Assembly: GCA_017509065.1 (NCBI GenBank)
Contig: JAFWQM010000064.1
Coordinates: forward strand, 1-57,300
Direction: 5' to 3'
Length of the DNA stretch: 57,300 nucleotides
DNA from: Clostridia bacterium
GTDB taxonomy: Bacteria > Bacillota_A > Clostridia > Christensenellales > Aristaeellaceae
Shown here: positions 15,749 through 24,842 of the stretch, piece by piece
Layout: the number at the start of each line of letters is the position of its first letter
Numbering within the stretch: the first letter of the stretch is position 1
Position numbers and translations under genes: made by a program
The notes under the pieces: generated by a model
Told to the model about the DNA's origin: nothing
What the model saw: the letters and a program-made list of their open reading frames with translations, nothing else
Database searches by the model: none

Positions 15749-16876
15749 CTACTTTACCACGATCAGCTCATATTCCCTGGTGCCCAGGCCGATCTTTTCG
15801 CCGTGGGCCAGGGTTTCTTTCCAATGGACGTTGGGGTTGCTGTCCTTGAAGTGGTCGTTGTAGTGATGCCATTCCGGCTTGGCCAGGTTATCGCCGAGCT
15901 GGCTGTTGCGGAAAGGCGTTGCCTGCTGGCAGAGATCGACGCAGGCCTGGTCGAGGGCCACAGGGTCGAAGGACGCCAGCATCCCGATGTTGGGCAGGAT
16001 CGGCGCGTCGTTTTCGCCGTGGCAGTCGCAGTTGGGCGACACGTCCATAATGAGGCTGATGTGGAAGCAGGGCCGTCCGTAGCACACGGCTTGGGTGTAC
16101 TCGGCCATTTTGCGGCAGAGCATGTCCCCGGCGCTGTCGTTCATGTTGCTGATGGCGTCGAAGGCGCACGCGCCGATGCACCGCCCGCAGCCCTTGCAGA
16201 TGGCGGGGTCGATGTACGCTTTGTGATCTTCCCTATAGAAAATGGCGTCGCTGCCGCATTCCTTGGCGCATCTTCCGCAGCCCCGGCAAGCGTCCTGATC
16301 CACCTGGGGCGTGCCGTCGTTGTGCTGGTTCATCTTGCCCGCGCGGCTGCCGCAGCCCATGCCCAGGTTTTTGATCGCCCCGCCGAAGCCGGTGGCCTCG
16401 TGACCCTTGAAGTGGCTCAGAGAAATCACGATATCCGCGTCCATCACGGCGCGGCCAATGAGCGCGGTCTTGCAATATTCGCCGTTGTGCACCGGCACCT
16501 CAATGTCGTCCGTGCCCCGCAGGCCGTCGGCGATGATCACATAACAGCCGGTGGTGACGCTGTTGAAGCCGTTGATTTCAGCGTTCATCAGGTGATCCAC
16601 CGCGTTCTTGCGGCTGCCGGGATAGAGCGTGTTGCAGTCGGTCAGGAAGGGCTTGCCGCCTAATTCCTTTACCACGTCGGCCACGGCCTTCACGTAGTTC
16701 GGCCGCAGGAAAGCGAAATTGCCCAGCTCGCCGAAGTGCATCTTGATCGCCACGAATTTGCCGTCAAAGTCGATGTCGCCGATGCCGGCTTTTTTGATGA
16801 GCCGCTGCAGCTTCACGCCCTGGCTCACGCCCAGGCGCGTGCGGAAATCAGAAAAATAAACCTTTGCTTTGCTCAT
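15749..16876 (-). CDS. DUF362 protein with two 4Fe-4S clusters
   Basis: 375 residues. The DUF362 domain covers about 30-180 (VAIKMHFGELGN, FLTDCNTLY, GHEATGFGGAIKNLGMGC), followed by two ferredoxin motifs CxxCGxCxxxC (ACRGCGRCAKEC and CKGCGRCIGAC, about 195-240). The C-terminus returns to DUF362 sequence (DPVALDQACVDL). No signal peptide, so cytoplasmic. Members are common in anaerobes and have no agreed function; electron transfer is inferred from the clusters. Strong AAAGGAGG site. Confidence 0.92.
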   Translation of the reverse strand: MSKAKVYFSDFRTRLGVSQGVKLQRLIKKAGIGDIDFDGKFVAIKMHFGELGNFAFLRPNYVKAVADVVKELGGKPFLTDCNTLYPGSRKNAVDHLMNAEINGFNSVTTGCYVIIADGLRGTDDIEVPVHNGEYCKTALIGRAVMDADIVISLSHFKGHEATGFGGAIKNLGMGCGSRAGKMNQHNDGTPQVDQDACRGCGRCAKECGSDAIFYREDHKAYIDPAICKGCGRCIGACAFDAISNMNDSAGDMLCRKMAEYTQAVCYGRPCFHISLIMDVSPNCDCHGENDAPILPNIGMLASFDPVALDQACVDLCQQATPFRNSQLGDNLAKPEWHHYNDHFKDSNPNVHWKETLAHGEKIGLGTREYELIVVK

Positions 16877-17039
16877 GGTGCGTCCTCCTTTAATGAACGG
16901 ATTGCTGCCATTTGTTTAATATTTCCTATAGTTATCATATAATGAAAGCACATGAAAAGTCAATAGCCGAGCCGGAAAATTGTTTCATGTGAAGAACCGG
17001 AAAAAACGCCGATTCATCGTTTCTGCTGCTTGTTACCCC

Positions 17040-17068
17040 TTGCCTGCCGAATCGTTTTCCGTTATAAT
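17040..17068 (+). promoter_or_regulatory. engB promoter
   Basis: TTGCCT (17040-17045), 17-base spacer, TATAAT (17063-17068), 34 bases before the chosen engB start; this excludes the longer upstream open frame. Confidence 0.65.
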
Positions 17069-17102
17069 GATTCAGGAAAAACCGACAGAAAGCGAGAAAC
17101 GC

Positions 17103-17687
17103 ATGGAAATCAAATCCGCGTCCTTCGTGACAAGCATGTCAAAATACGTTTCGCCGAATCCCGCGCTGCCCCAGATCGCTGTGGCGGGAAAGAGCAACGT
17201 GGGCAAGTCCAGCCTGATCAACAGCCTGTGCAAAAGAAAAGCGCTGGCGAAAACCAGCGCCGCGCCCGGCAAAACCCGGCTGATCAACCTGTTCCTGCTG
17301 AACGAAGCCTTCTACCTGGTCGATCTGCCGGGGTACGGTTTCGCCAGGGTTGACAAAAAGGAAAAGCAGCGCTGGGGCGAGATGATGGAGGGATACTTCC
17401 GCGAAACGGATCAGCTTCGGCTGGTTCTGCATCTGGTGGATATCCGCCACGAGCCGACACAGGACGATATTCAGATGAACGCGTTCCTGCGCGGAAACGG
17501 GCTGCCATTCCTTGTCGTAGCTACAAAAGCGGACAAGATTTCCCGCGGCGCGAGGATGAAAAACCTGGCGCCCATTTGCCGCGCCCTGCAGGTGCAGCCC
17601 TGGCAGGTGGTCTGCTGCTCCAGCGAAACCGGCGACGGCAGGGAGCAATTGCTGGAAGCCATTGAGAAGGCGCTCGAAGAGGAATAA
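17103..17687 (+). CDS. engB: Ribosome biogenesis GTPase EngB/YsxC
   Basis: 194 residues from the ATG at 17103; the -10 box overlaps earlier candidate starts. G1 GKSNVGKSS (29-37), G3 DLPGYGFA (near 74), G4 TKADK (near 142), G5 CSSETGDG. TrmE-Era-EngA-EngB-Septin-like GTPase required for assembly of the 50S subunit. Family length is normal. The Shine-Dalgarno is weak (AAGCGAG). Confidence 0.95.
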   Translation: MEIKSASFVTSMSKYVSPNPALPQIAVAGKSNVGKSSLINSLCKRKALAKTSAAPGKTRLINLFLLNEAFYLVDLPGYGFARVDKKEKQRWGEMMEGYFRETDQLRLVLHLVDIRHEPTQDDIQMNAFLRGNGLPFLVVATKADKISRGARMKNLAPICRALQVQPWQVVCCSSETGDGREQLLEAIEKALEEE

Positions 17688-17701
17688 CGTTTTTCCGGCA
17701 A

Positions 17702-18850
17702 TTAAGCCCGGGACGGGTGAAGCTTCCGGTATTCCTTGTCCAGATAGAGCTTTTTGTCCGCGCGCTCGATACAGTTTTCTAAAGAATCCTGATTGCCCAT
17801 CAGCTCATCGTAGCCGGCGCTGACGGCAAGGCGATAAGGCATTTCTTTCAGCTTGACTTCTTCGCGGATTTCGTCGATCAGGCGATCGACTTCTTCTTTC
17901 TTTTCGGGATGCACGATCAGGATGAATTCGTCCCCGCCATATCTGCACAGGAAAGAAGGCATGCTGTGCCTGTTGATCACTGTTTTCAGCGAATCGGCGA
18001 TTGCCACCAGCGCCTTGTCGCCTTCGGCGTGGCCGTATGTATCGTTGATTGATTTGAATTCATCAATGTCCATCATGATCACGACCGTCAGGCGGTTTTC
18101 GATGTGGACATTGGACTTCTGCGACGTATAGCGCATCAGCTGGCCGCGGTTGTTGAGCCTCGTCAGGGGGTCAATGGAAACTTTGCCCAGGATGGACTGG
18201 ATATAAAACACCAGCATCAGAATCAGGCACATGAAGCAGTAAATTGGTATATACGGAAAAGCCACCTGCACCAGCCCGCCGATGAGCGACAAAAGCGGGA
18301 AGAAACCGATAAACAGGTGTTTGCGTTTCAGGTGCGGGTTTTCCTCGCTCCTCGCCTTTCTGAGCGCGTAAAAAAGGATAGCGACCATATAGATGCAAGG
18401 AACCGTGATCAGATAAACGGTGAAAGCCGACTGGATCTCCAGCGTGTCGTCGATGAGCATTTGCGGCGCAATCAGGAAATTCAGGATCAGCGCGGCCGTC
18501 GTAACCAAAAAAGGAAAGATCACGGCAAACCGGTTGATTTGCCTGTTGCGGTGCGGCACCTGTTCAAAGGCCATGACAAAGCCCAGCCAGAAATAGATGC
18601 TCGCAGCCATGAAGATATAAATCAGGAAAACATCGAGAAATACGGTGAAATTGGTTTTCGGAACCAATCCGCCGATGATCGCCGCCCAGAACGAATCCGA
18701 CGCGAAGTAGAGCATAAAAGCAACCAGGACATAGTCAAACTGGATCTGCTTCTCCTGCCTGTCAATACTGAGACTATGAATGAGCAGAATGCCGAACACG
18801 ATGATGCAGACGATGTTCGATTCGATATAATAGAACGCAAAATTATCCAT
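17702..18850 (-). CDS. Membrane-bound diguanylate cyclase (GGDEF)
   Basis: 382 residues from the ATG at 18850 (AAAGGAGA site). About six membrane helices occupy residues 1-215. The GGDEF domain follows (about 220-380) with DPLTRLNNRG, IMMDIDEFKSIND, YGHAEGDKAL and an intact RYGGDEF active site (near 300). It makes cyclic di-GMP from two GTP. The usual RxxD product-inhibition site five residues before GGDEF is not seen. Its 3' end is convergent with engB, 14 bases apart. Confidence 0.92.
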   Translation of the reverse strand: MDNFAFYYIESNIVCIIVFGILLIHSLSIDRQEKQIQFDYVLVAFMLYFASDSFWAAIIGGLVPKTNFTVFLDVFLIYIFMAASIYFWLGFVMAFEQVPHRNRQINRFAVIFPFLVTTAALILNFLIAPQMLIDDTLEIQSAFTVYLITVPCIYMVAILFYALRKARSEENPHLKRKHLFIGFFPLLSLIGGLVQVAFPYIPIYCFMCLILMLVFYIQSILGKVSIDPLTRLNNRGQLMRYTSQKSNVHIENRLTVVIMMDIDEFKSINDTYGHAEGDKALVAIADSLKTVINRHSMPSFLCRYGGDEFILIVHPEKKEEVDRLIDEIREEVKLKEMPYRLAVSAGYDELMGNQDSLENCIERADKKLYLDKEYRKLHPSRA

Positions 18851-18917
18851 CCGGGTTTTCTCCTTTGCCAGCAAGCGCTGGAAATCAACCTATGTTATAC
18901 CGCACTTTGCAGGATGG

Positions 18918-18952
18918 AACCCGAACCGGCGGAAAAGCCGGTTCGGGCTTTT
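18918..18952. terminator. Strong hairpin between YARHG and GGDEF genes
   Basis: AACCCGAACCGGC and GCCGGTTCGGG arms with GGAAAA loop, then CTTTT on plus. It follows the YARHG gene on the minus strand. Confidence 0.6.
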
Positions 18953-18964
18953 GATTGTGATTGT

Positions 18965-19897
18965 TTATTTGGAATATCTGTCCCAGTCGTCCAGGACATC
19001 ATAGGGCAAATCCAGGCAGCCGGTGGGGATGAAACCGCGCACACGCTGGCCGCCCACGGTAGTTTCGATGTAGTCGAAGCTCCATCCGCTCTGGTTGGTC
19101 ACGGTGGTGAGGTACGTCACCGTGCTGCCCGCGCGAAGATTGGTGATGGTGGTCATAGTACGCAAAGGATCGTCTGTCAGAGCCGCTGACGTGGCCAGGG
19201 TGCAGGCGGACCGGTCAAAATACAGCTGATCGTTTATGTTTGTCCGGCCCTTGATCTGCGAACCGTTCACGTAGCCCACGCGCACGCTGCCATTGTTGGT
19301 TTCATAGAACACCAGCAGCCAGCCGTTTTCCCAGCCCGCGGCCCACACCGCGCCGTTGGTGTTCACCATGGCCTTGCCGTTCGCTCCGCGCCAGGAGGAA
19401 GCGCTCGGCGCGGAATACACATTCAGCTTCTGATTGGCGGAAATGGACAGATAGGAAAAACCCGTCAGCTTCAACGAAGTGTCCGGGGGCGTGAAGTCGC
19501 GCCAGGATTTGAGGCTGGAACCGGCGGGCTTCCGGTAGGGCCAGCCGCTCGCGTCCATCTGGCTGATGACGGACTTGATGGTGTTATAATTCTTCCATTC
19601 CAGGTCGGTGGCCTTGGCTACAGCCTGTTCCTTGGTCACCTTGCGCACCGCCTGATACCAGGGCTGGGCATTGAACCAGTTGTAGAACTTTCCGCCTACC
19701 TCGAAGGGGTAGCCGTGGCGGGCGAAGATTTCGTTGAACATGAAGCTCAGCGATTCCCTGTCCCACTGCCACAGTTCCGCCTGGGTAATCAGCCGGGTGT
19801 CGCTGTCCAGCAGATACTGGTGGTCGGCCAGCGCCCCCATCGGCAGCGCCAGGGTCAGCATGCATACGATGCACAGGCAGCTTACGATCTTTTTCAT
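18965..19897 (-). CDS. Secreted YARHG-domain protein with SH3-like repeats
   Basis: 310 residues from the ATG at 19897 (CAAGGAGGA upstream). Signal peptide about 1-24 (MKKIVSCLCIVCMLTLALPMGALA). A YARHG domain follows (about 30-105: WDRESLSFMFNEIFARHGYPF and WFNAQPWYQA). The rest has two SH3-like regions with NVYSAPSASSWRGANG and GWENGWLLVFYE, usual in cell-wall associated proteins. YARHG is a conserved extracellular module of unknown function in Firmicutes. Confidence 0.85.
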   Translation of the reverse strand: MKKIVSCLCIVCMLTLALPMGALADHQYLLDSDTRLITQAELWQWDRESLSFMFNEIFARHGYPFEVGGKFYNWFNAQPWYQAVRKVTKEQAVAKATDLEWKNYNTIKSVISQMDASGWPYRKPAGSSLKSWRDFTPPDTSLKLTGFSYLSISANQKLNVYSAPSASSWRGANGKAMVNTNGAVWAAGWENGWLLVFYETNNGSVRVGYVNGSQIKGRTNINDQLYFDRSACTLATSAALTDDPLRTMTTITNLRAGSTVTYLTTVTNQSGWSFDYIETTVGGQRVRGFIPTGCLDLPYDVLDDWDRYSK

Positions 19898-19935
19898 AAT
19901 GGTTTTCCTCCTTGCGTGATGATTGAAATCAGTTC

Positions 19936-20841
19936 TTACAGCGGCTGTACGCGGAGCAGTTCCTGCACTTCCTCCATCTTTGGCGGATGGAGCGGCAGGG
20001 GGAAGCGGGAAATGGCGATGGCGGAACACGCGCTGGCAAACCGCACCAGCGTGCCGTCATCCATGCCGCGCAGCAGACCGTACACGCAGCCCGCCTTGAA
20101 GGTGTCGCCCGCGCCGAGCGTGCTTCTGACCTCAACGGAGAACGGCTTCATCCGGCGGATTTCGCCGTCCTTCCTGGCGTACAGCATTTCGCCGCCGCCC
20201 TGAGTGATAATGGTCAGGCCGTCCGTTTCCCGCCGCATCTTATCCATCATGGCTTCGGGTTCCATGCCCGCGTAATGCTGGGAGGTGCACTCTTTGGACA
20301 CTACGTTGACGGCGGCATAGCGGTGCAGGAGCGAATCATGGGGAGTGTCGATGGTCACATAGGGGATGCCGCGGCGGCGGCACAGTTCCATTGCCAGCAG
20401 GGATTCATCCCGGAAATAGGGGTCGATGGCAGCGACCCGGCACCCGATTAAGTGTTCTTCCTTTGGGATGCTCCACCATCTTTTGCCCGTTGAAAACAGG
20501 GTCTGGAACCGGCCCATCGGCGAACGCACGAGGCCCGCGATCACCACGTAATCCATCACGCCGGGATCGTCCTCCACAAAGCGCAGCGGGGAAAGATCGA
20601 CGTTCTTTCCGGCGTAAAAGGCTTTCAGCATAGGCGCGACTTCCGTGCCGATCCAGGTGCCGTCCATCCGCACCGATACGCCCAGGGAACTGAGCACCGT
20701 CGCCGCCGTGCCCGTTTCCCCGCCAGGAAGGAAATACTGCTCTTTGATTTCCGCGTATTCATCCGGCTGAAGAAAGCCGTCCTCGAGCAGAAACGAATGT
20801 GTTCCAAGCACCTGACCGAAAAGATAGACTTCCGCATTCAT
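19936..20841 (-). CDS. PfkB-family carbohydrate kinase
   Basis: 301 residues from the ATG at 20841, 4 bases after the preceding acetyltransferase stop. The C-terminal signature STLGAGDTFKAG (near 245) contains the catalytic Asp and anion hole. The N-terminal substrate region has PGGETGTAATVLSSLG, similar to ribokinase-like GGxxxN. Phosphorylates a sugar or nucleoside with ATP; the substrate is not evident. Last gene of the operon driven from the promoter at 22629-22657. Confidence 0.85.
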   Translation of the reverse strand: MNAEVYLFGQVLGTHSFLLEDGFLQPDEYAEIKEQYFLPGGETGTAATVLSSLGVSVRMDGTWIGTEVAPMLKAFYAGKNVDLSPLRFVEDDPGVMDYVVIAGLVRSPMGRFQTLFSTGKRWWSIPKEEHLIGCRVAAIDPYFRDESLLAMELCRRRGIPYVTIDTPHDSLLHRYAAVNVVSKECTSQHYAGMEPEAMMDKMRRETDGLTIITQGGGEMLYARKDGEIRRMKPFSVEVRSTLGAGDTFKAGCVYGLLRGMDDGTLVRFASACSAIAISRFPLPLHPPKMEEVQELLRVQPL

Positions 20842-20845
20842 TGTG

Positions 20846-21352
20846 CTACGTCCTCCAGACCGTTCTGACGATTTCCCGCTGCTCCCCCTGATACGGCCCA
20901 ACGCCGATGAACAGAGGTTCAAAGCCGCATTTTTCCATCACGCGGCGGGAGGCGATATTGTCTTTCAGGCAGATGCCGTATACTTCCCCGAGGCCGATCG
21001 CTTCCGCCATCATGGGCAGGAATGCCTTCACCGCTTCCGTGGCGTAGCCTCGGCCCGTGTACTGTCCCCCGATGTGATAGCCGATCTCCCAGCCGTCCTC
21101 GATGGGAACCATCTGCACATAGCCGATATTCTCACTGCCTGTCTTCGTGATCACCGCGTAGACCTGCGGGCCGTCGAAAGCGCCGTACTGACTGATCAGA
21201 AACGCGACGGTTTCCTTCGCTTCCTCCAGGGTTTCAAACACCTCGTCCGGAACGAATCTGCGGTTATTTTCGTCCAGGGAATTTTCATGCACGGCCTGCG
21301 CCATGTCCATGGTCAGTTCGGTGATGACCAGCCGTTCCGTTTCAATCTTCAT
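20846..21352 (-). CDS. GNAT N-acetyltransferase (RimJ/RimL-like)
   Basis: 168 residues from the ATG at 21352 (GAGGAG site). ERLVITELTMDM start, acceptor strand GWEIGYHI, CoA loop GGQYTGRGYATEA (about 99-111) and DNIASRRVMEKCGF helix are typical of RimJ/RimL. Its start lies inside the end of the previous acetyltransferase gene (11-base overlap), so translation is coupled. Confidence 0.87.
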   Translation of the reverse strand: MKIETERLVITELTMDMAQAVHENSLDENNRRFVPDEVFETLEEAKETVAFLISQYGAFDGPQVYAVITKTGSENIGYVQMVPIEDGWEIGYHIGGQYTGRGYATEAVKAFLPMMAEAIGLGEVYGICLKDNIASRRVMEKCGFEPLFIGVGPYQGEQREIVRTVWRT

Positions 21353-21911
21353 TTTGTTTCTCCTCGTCCAGTTCCAGGCGCATGTGAACAACTTCCTGCC
21401 ATCCGGTCAGGCGGGAGCGGAAGCCCCTGGGATTGCGTCCGTATTCGACGAAGCCAACACTTTGATAGAGAGCAATGGCGCGCTGATTGTCTGCCACCGC
21501 CTGCAGCTCTATCTGCGCATACCCCGCCTTCTTCGCGCATTCCACGCAGGCTTCCGTCAGCGCCCGTCCGATGCCCAGGCCCCACCAGGCTTTGTCCACA
21601 CTGATGCCGAAGTCGGCCCGGTGCCGCACTTTTTCCTTTTTCCCGACGCTTTCGATTCCCGCGCTGCCGACGACCAGGCCGTCCACCTCCGCCAGGAGTT
21701 CGATTTCGTTTTCGCTCGCCGCCTTTTCTTTCAGGTATTGCGCTTCCTGCTGGGCGGTGTGGGTGCTTTCCTCCGGATAGGAAAGCAAATAATCCGTCTG
21801 GGCGTGGGTGCTGTTGAACAGGTCCAGCAGCGCCTGACCGTCTTCCTCCGTGCCGTTTCGGAGGATACATGCGCGGCCGTCCTTCAGCGTAATCGTTTTG
21901 GTGTATTTCAT
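21342..21911 (-). CDS. GNAT N-acetyltransferase
   Basis: 189 residues. FGISVDKAWWGLGIGRALTEA (about 108-128) is the acetyl-CoA loop with GLGIG; QLQAVADNQRAIALYQSVGF follows. The N-terminal LKDGRACILRNGTEEDG is common in this clade of small-molecule acetyltransferases. Middle gene of the operon; overlaps the next gene by 11 bases. Confidence 0.87.
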   Translation of the reverse strand: MKYTKTITLKDGRACILRNGTEEDGQALLDLFNSTHAQTDYLLSYPEESTHTAQQEAQYLKEKAASENEIELLAEVDGLVVGSAGIESVGKKEKVRHRADFGISVDKAWWGLGIGRALTEACVECAKKAGYAQIELQAVADNQRAIALYQSVGFVEYGRNPRGFRSRLTGWQEVVHMRLELDEEKQNED

Positions 21912-21931
21912 TTGCTTGTTTCCTCACTCAA

Positions 21932-22561
21932 TTATGTGAAACATCTGAACAAATACCAGCCCAGCACCGCGTTGAAGCCGACGGCGGCAAAGACGCTGAA
22001 CCGTTCCACGACGCCGAAATAATTCGGGGGCACCAGGTTCTGCCCCACCGCTCCGACCAGCATCATTAGGAGCGCCACAGCGGCCCAAAGCCCGATTCCC
22101 CGGATTTCTTTTTCTCTGCATCCCGCAATGATCAGGCACACCAGCGAAGCGATGGACAGCAGCACCACCAGCGCCGTAACCACGATGTGCATCACTTCCT
22201 GAAAGGACGCGATTTCTTTCCCGCTGTCCGCCAGGGGGAACATGCTGTAGCCCACGCCCGAAACCCAGTTCATCACGGTGAACAGGTGAATCCCGGCGCG
22301 GAACAGTTTGGTCGAGAGCTTCTTTTCGGAAACATAGATGGAAACGCAGGTGGCGCATACGATGCTGCATTTTCCGTACAGCGCGGCGATTTGGTCCCAA
22401 AGGACGCGGGACGGCGCGGTTTCCGCCGACAGGTCGCTGACCGCCTGGGCCATCCAGTTATAGCCCGGAAAAGCAAGCGGCGAAAAAACAACCGCCGCCG
22501 TATAAGAGAGCAGCGCGATGACGCCCGTCAGTCCAAGCCAGTTGATCAGTTTTCTGTTCAT
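21932..22561 (-). CDS. DUF998 membrane protein
   Basis: 209 residues from the ATG at 22561 (AGAGGGGGA site). Six membrane helices. PGYNWMAQAVSDLSAETAPSR near residues 32-52 is the conserved DUF998 signature (Y..QAVSDLS). Polytopic inner-membrane protein of unknown function; first gene of the operon. Confidence 0.85.
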   Translation of the reverse strand: MNRKLINWLGLTGVIALLSYTAAVVFSPLAFPGYNWMAQAVSDLSAETAPSRVLWDQIAALYGKCSIVCATCVSIYVSEKKLSTKLFRAGIHLFTVMNWVSGVGYSMFPLADSGKEIASFQEVMHIVVTALVVLLSIASLVCLIIAGCREKEIRGIGLWAAVALLMMLVGAVGQNLVPPNYFGVVERFSVFAAVGFNAVLGWYLFRCFT

Positions 22562-22628
22562 GATGCTTCCCCCTCTGTGCAACGGCCGATGAGCCCTCAT
22601 TCTTCCTCGCTGATTTGTCTTTTTTCAT

Positions 22629-22657
22629 ATTATAGAATTGCGTTTCATGCTTGTCAA
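22629..22657 (-). promoter_or_regulatory. Consensus promoter of the DUF998-GNAT-GNAT-PfkB operon
   Basis: On the minus strand TTGACA (22657-22652), 17-base spacer, TATAAT (22634-22629): exact matches to both consensus boxes. It is back to back with the T-box promoter, 30 bases away. Confidence 0.85.
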
Positions 22658-22686
22658 GAAAAAACACTTCGAGAACAATTCATCTA

Positions 22687-22715
22687 TTGACAGATATACG
22701 GTGAAATTGTATGAT
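22687..22715 (+). promoter_or_regulatory. Promoter of the tryptophan T-box operon
   Basis: TTGACA (22687-22692), 17-base spacer, TATGAT (22710-22715). Transcription would start near 22722, at the 5' edge of the T-box leader. Confidence 0.8.
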
Positions 22716-22721
22716 ATATGC

Positions 22722-22993
22722 ACACCAGTGATGGAGAGAAGTAGCTTCCGAAGGCACGGCAAAGGGAGCCGCCGATAGTGGAACGGCGGTGCGGGCGGCG
22801 GAAGTGAATGGACTCCGGAGGGCGCTCCGAAAGCTTAAGCGAGTAGGCAGCGACGGGCAACCGCTCCCGTTATCCCGGCGGCGCGTATCACGATGTACGC
22901 GGCAGAGCGTGCTTCCCCCTCGGAAGCAAAGCTGAGTGGCACCACGGAAATTCCGCCTCAGCGCACAGAGATTGTGCGTTGGGGCGTTTTTCA
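22722..22993 (+). promoter_or_regulatory. T-box leader, tryptophan specifier
   Basis: Stem I runs from about 22728 (GATGGAGAGAAGTAGC) to a specifier bulge GTGAATGGACTCC near 22806-22818, where TGG (Trp) is followed by the usual purine. A stem III hairpin GCTTCC/GGAAGC lies near 22909-22926. The T-box proper is GAGTGGCACCACGG (22934-22947); its TGGC would pair with the NCCA end of a tRNA with discriminator G, as tRNA-Trp has. It is followed by a terminator whose arms are GCCTCAGCGCACA and TGTGCGTTGGGGC, then TTTTT (22987-22991). Uncharged tRNA-Trp should favour read-through into the transporter. Confidence 0.9.
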
Positions 22994-23030
22994 TTACTTA
23001 GAAAAGAAGAAACGAAAGGACGGTATCCCC

Positions 23031-24059
23031 ATGAAAAAGATCATCGCTTTGGTTCTGGCCCTGGTCATGACCCTGTCCCTGTCCTCCCTGTCCCTGGCGG
23101 AAGGAAAGACCAGCTTCAAAATCGGCATCTGCAACTTCGTGGACGACGCTTCCCTGAACCAGATCATCGCCAACATCCGCGAGCAGCTTTCTGTCATCGA
23201 AGCGGAGAAGGGCGTGACCTTTGAGATCCTGGAGGACAACTGCAACCTGGACGGCAGCGTGATGCAGCAGATCATCGCCAACTTCATCGCGGAAGAAGTC
23301 GACCTGATGGTCGGCGTGGCCACCCCCGTGGCCATGACCATGCAGGGCATGACCGAGGATAACCAGATTCCCGTGGTGTTCGCCGCCGTCAGCGACCCCG
23401 TGGGCGCGGGCCTGGTGGACAGCCTGGAAGCTCCCGGCGCGAACATCACCGGCACCTCCGACTATCTGGATACCAACGCCGTGTTCAACCTGATCTTCGC
23501 CGCCAACCCCGAGGCCAGCAAGATCGCCCTGCTGTACAACCCCTCCGAGGACGCCTCCACCGCCCCCATCGCCGCGGCCAAAGAAATCCTGGACGCCAAG
23601 GGTGTGAGCTACAAGGAATACTCCGGGAGCGGCATTTCCGAAGTCATGCTGGCTGCGGACGCCATCGTGGCCGATGAAATGGACGCCGTGTTCACCCCCA
23701 CCGACAACACCATCATGGCCGCTGAGCTGGCGATTTACGAAACCTTGGCCGAGGCGAAAATCCCCCACTACACCGGCGCGGACAGCTTCGCTCTGAACGG
23801 CGCGTTCCTGGGCTACGGCGTGGACTACGCCAACCTTGGCAAGGAAACCGCCAACATGATCGCCGCCATCCTGGTGGACGGCGCGGACGTGGCGACATTG
23901 CCCGTCAAGACCTTCGATAACGGCACCGCCACCGTCAACACTGAAACCTGCGCCTTGATCGGCTTCGACTACGACGCCATCGCCGCCGCTTTCGCCCCCT
24001 TCTGCACCACCGTACAGCCCATTACCACCGCCGAGAGCTTTGACGACGTAGGGCAGTGA
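23031..24059 (+). CDS. trpX: Tryptophan ABC transporter substrate-binding protein (TrpX-like)
   Basis: 342 residues from the ATG at 23031, 38 bases after the T-box terminator. Signal peptide about 1-23 (KK, VLALVMTLSLSSLSLA). The mature part is a two-lobe binding protein of the ABC_sub_bind family: FKIGICNFVDDASLN, VGVATPVAMTMQ, PVVFAAVSDPVGAGL, GYGVDYANLGKETANM. Related proteins bind tryptophan or other aromatic amino acids outside the membrane. The T-box makes tryptophan the best guess. No lipobox Cys is seen at the signal cleavage site, which is unusual for a Gram-positive binding protein. Confidence 0.85.
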   Translation: MKKIIALVLALVMTLSLSSLSLAEGKTSFKIGICNFVDDASLNQIIANIREQLSVIEAEKGVTFEILEDNCNLDGSVMQQIIANFIAEEVDLMVGVATPVAMTMQGMTEDNQIPVVFAAVSDPVGAGLVDSLEAPGANITGTSDYLDTNAVFNLIFAANPEASKIALLYNPSEDASTAPIAAAKEILDAKGVSYKEYSGSGISEVMLAADAIVADEMDAVFTPTDNTIMAAELAIYETLAEAKIPHYTGADSFALNGAFLGYGVDYANLGKETANMIAAILVDGADVATLPVKTFDNGTATVNTETCALIGFDYDAIAAAFAPFCTTVQPITTAESFDDVGQ

Positions 24060-24060
24060 C

Positions 24061-24343
24061 CTTTTAAGCCTTCCCCTTGAGGGGAAGGTGGCGCGCAGCG
24101 CCGGATGAGGTGTTTCTGTCAGCGAAAGCCGGGCTGTCATCCCGAGCGAAGTCGAGAGCCTGCCCTGAGCGAAGTCGAAGGGGACCTGATGCTGTCAGGC
24201 GAAGAACCAAGTTTGGGAGAGCAACCAAGCACTTTCGCGCCTGACTGATGAGGTGATAAACCGGAATAGAGCGGATGCAGGATAAAACACCTCATCCGTC
24301 ACGCTTCGCGTGACACCTTCCCCTCAAGGGGAAGGCTTTTGAT
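24061..24343. repeat. MITE-like inverted-repeat element inside the trp operon
   Basis: Left arm about 24064-24115 and right arm about 24285-24340 are inverted copies of about 55 bases: AAGCCTTCCCCTTGAGGGG...GGATGAGGTGTTT. The centre holds TGTCATCCCGAGCGAAGTCGA, a motif repeated twice. Each arm contains its own hairpin. A copy of the arm is nested in the element at 13655. It may act as a partial terminator downstream of trpX. Confidence 0.75.
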
Positions 24344-24380
24344 TCGTTTCCCTATCTTTTTGAAAATGAAGGAATCAACA

Positions 24381-24821
24381 TTGACCATCGAAATCATCTC
24401 TCCTTCCGTTCCCCTCTGGGAGCACGTTGCAGCATACGCCGCAGCCTGTTCCTGGAATGCGGGAAAAGCCCTGGCCCAGGCCATGCGCTCCGGCGGGTTC
24501 ACGGACTGGGAACGGGTCGTTGTGGCGCTGGACAATAATCGCATCTGCGGCTACTGCACATGCGCGAAAACGGACTGCATCCCCGATGTGCCCTACACGC
24601 CCTACATCGGCTTTGTGTTCGTGGACGAAGCGTACCGGGGGAACCGACTCAGTGAAAAATTGATTCGGGCAGCCATGGACTATCTGAAATCCGTGGGCTT
24701 TGACCGGGTGTATCTCACCAGCGACCACGAAAACCTCTATGAAAAATACGGCTTCACCGTCATCGACTGCAAAACCGCCTTCTGGGGCGCGGAGGAAAAA
24801 ATCTATACAAGGAAATTATAA
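24381..24821 (+). CDS. GNAT N-acetyltransferase
   Basis: 146 residues from the TTG at 24381 (GAAGGA 7 bases upstream; the in-frame ATG at 24366 has no site). PYIGFVFVDEAYRGNRLSEKLI is the CoA-binding region and HENLYEKYGFTVID the C-terminal strand-helix. Belongs to a clade starting with an aromatic acceptor-binding segment (AAYAAACSWNAGKALA). Located inside the trp transporter operon, after the repeat element. Confidence 0.83.
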   Translation: MTIEIISPSVPLWEHVAAYAAACSWNAGKALAQAMRSGGFTDWERVVVALDNNRICGYCTCAKTDCIPDVPYTPYIGFVFVDEAYRGNRLSEKLIRAAMDYLKSVGFDRVYLTSDHENLYEKYGFTVIDCKTAFWGAEEKIYTRKL

Positions 24822-24842
24822 AGCCGGAGAGAGGGAAAAGCA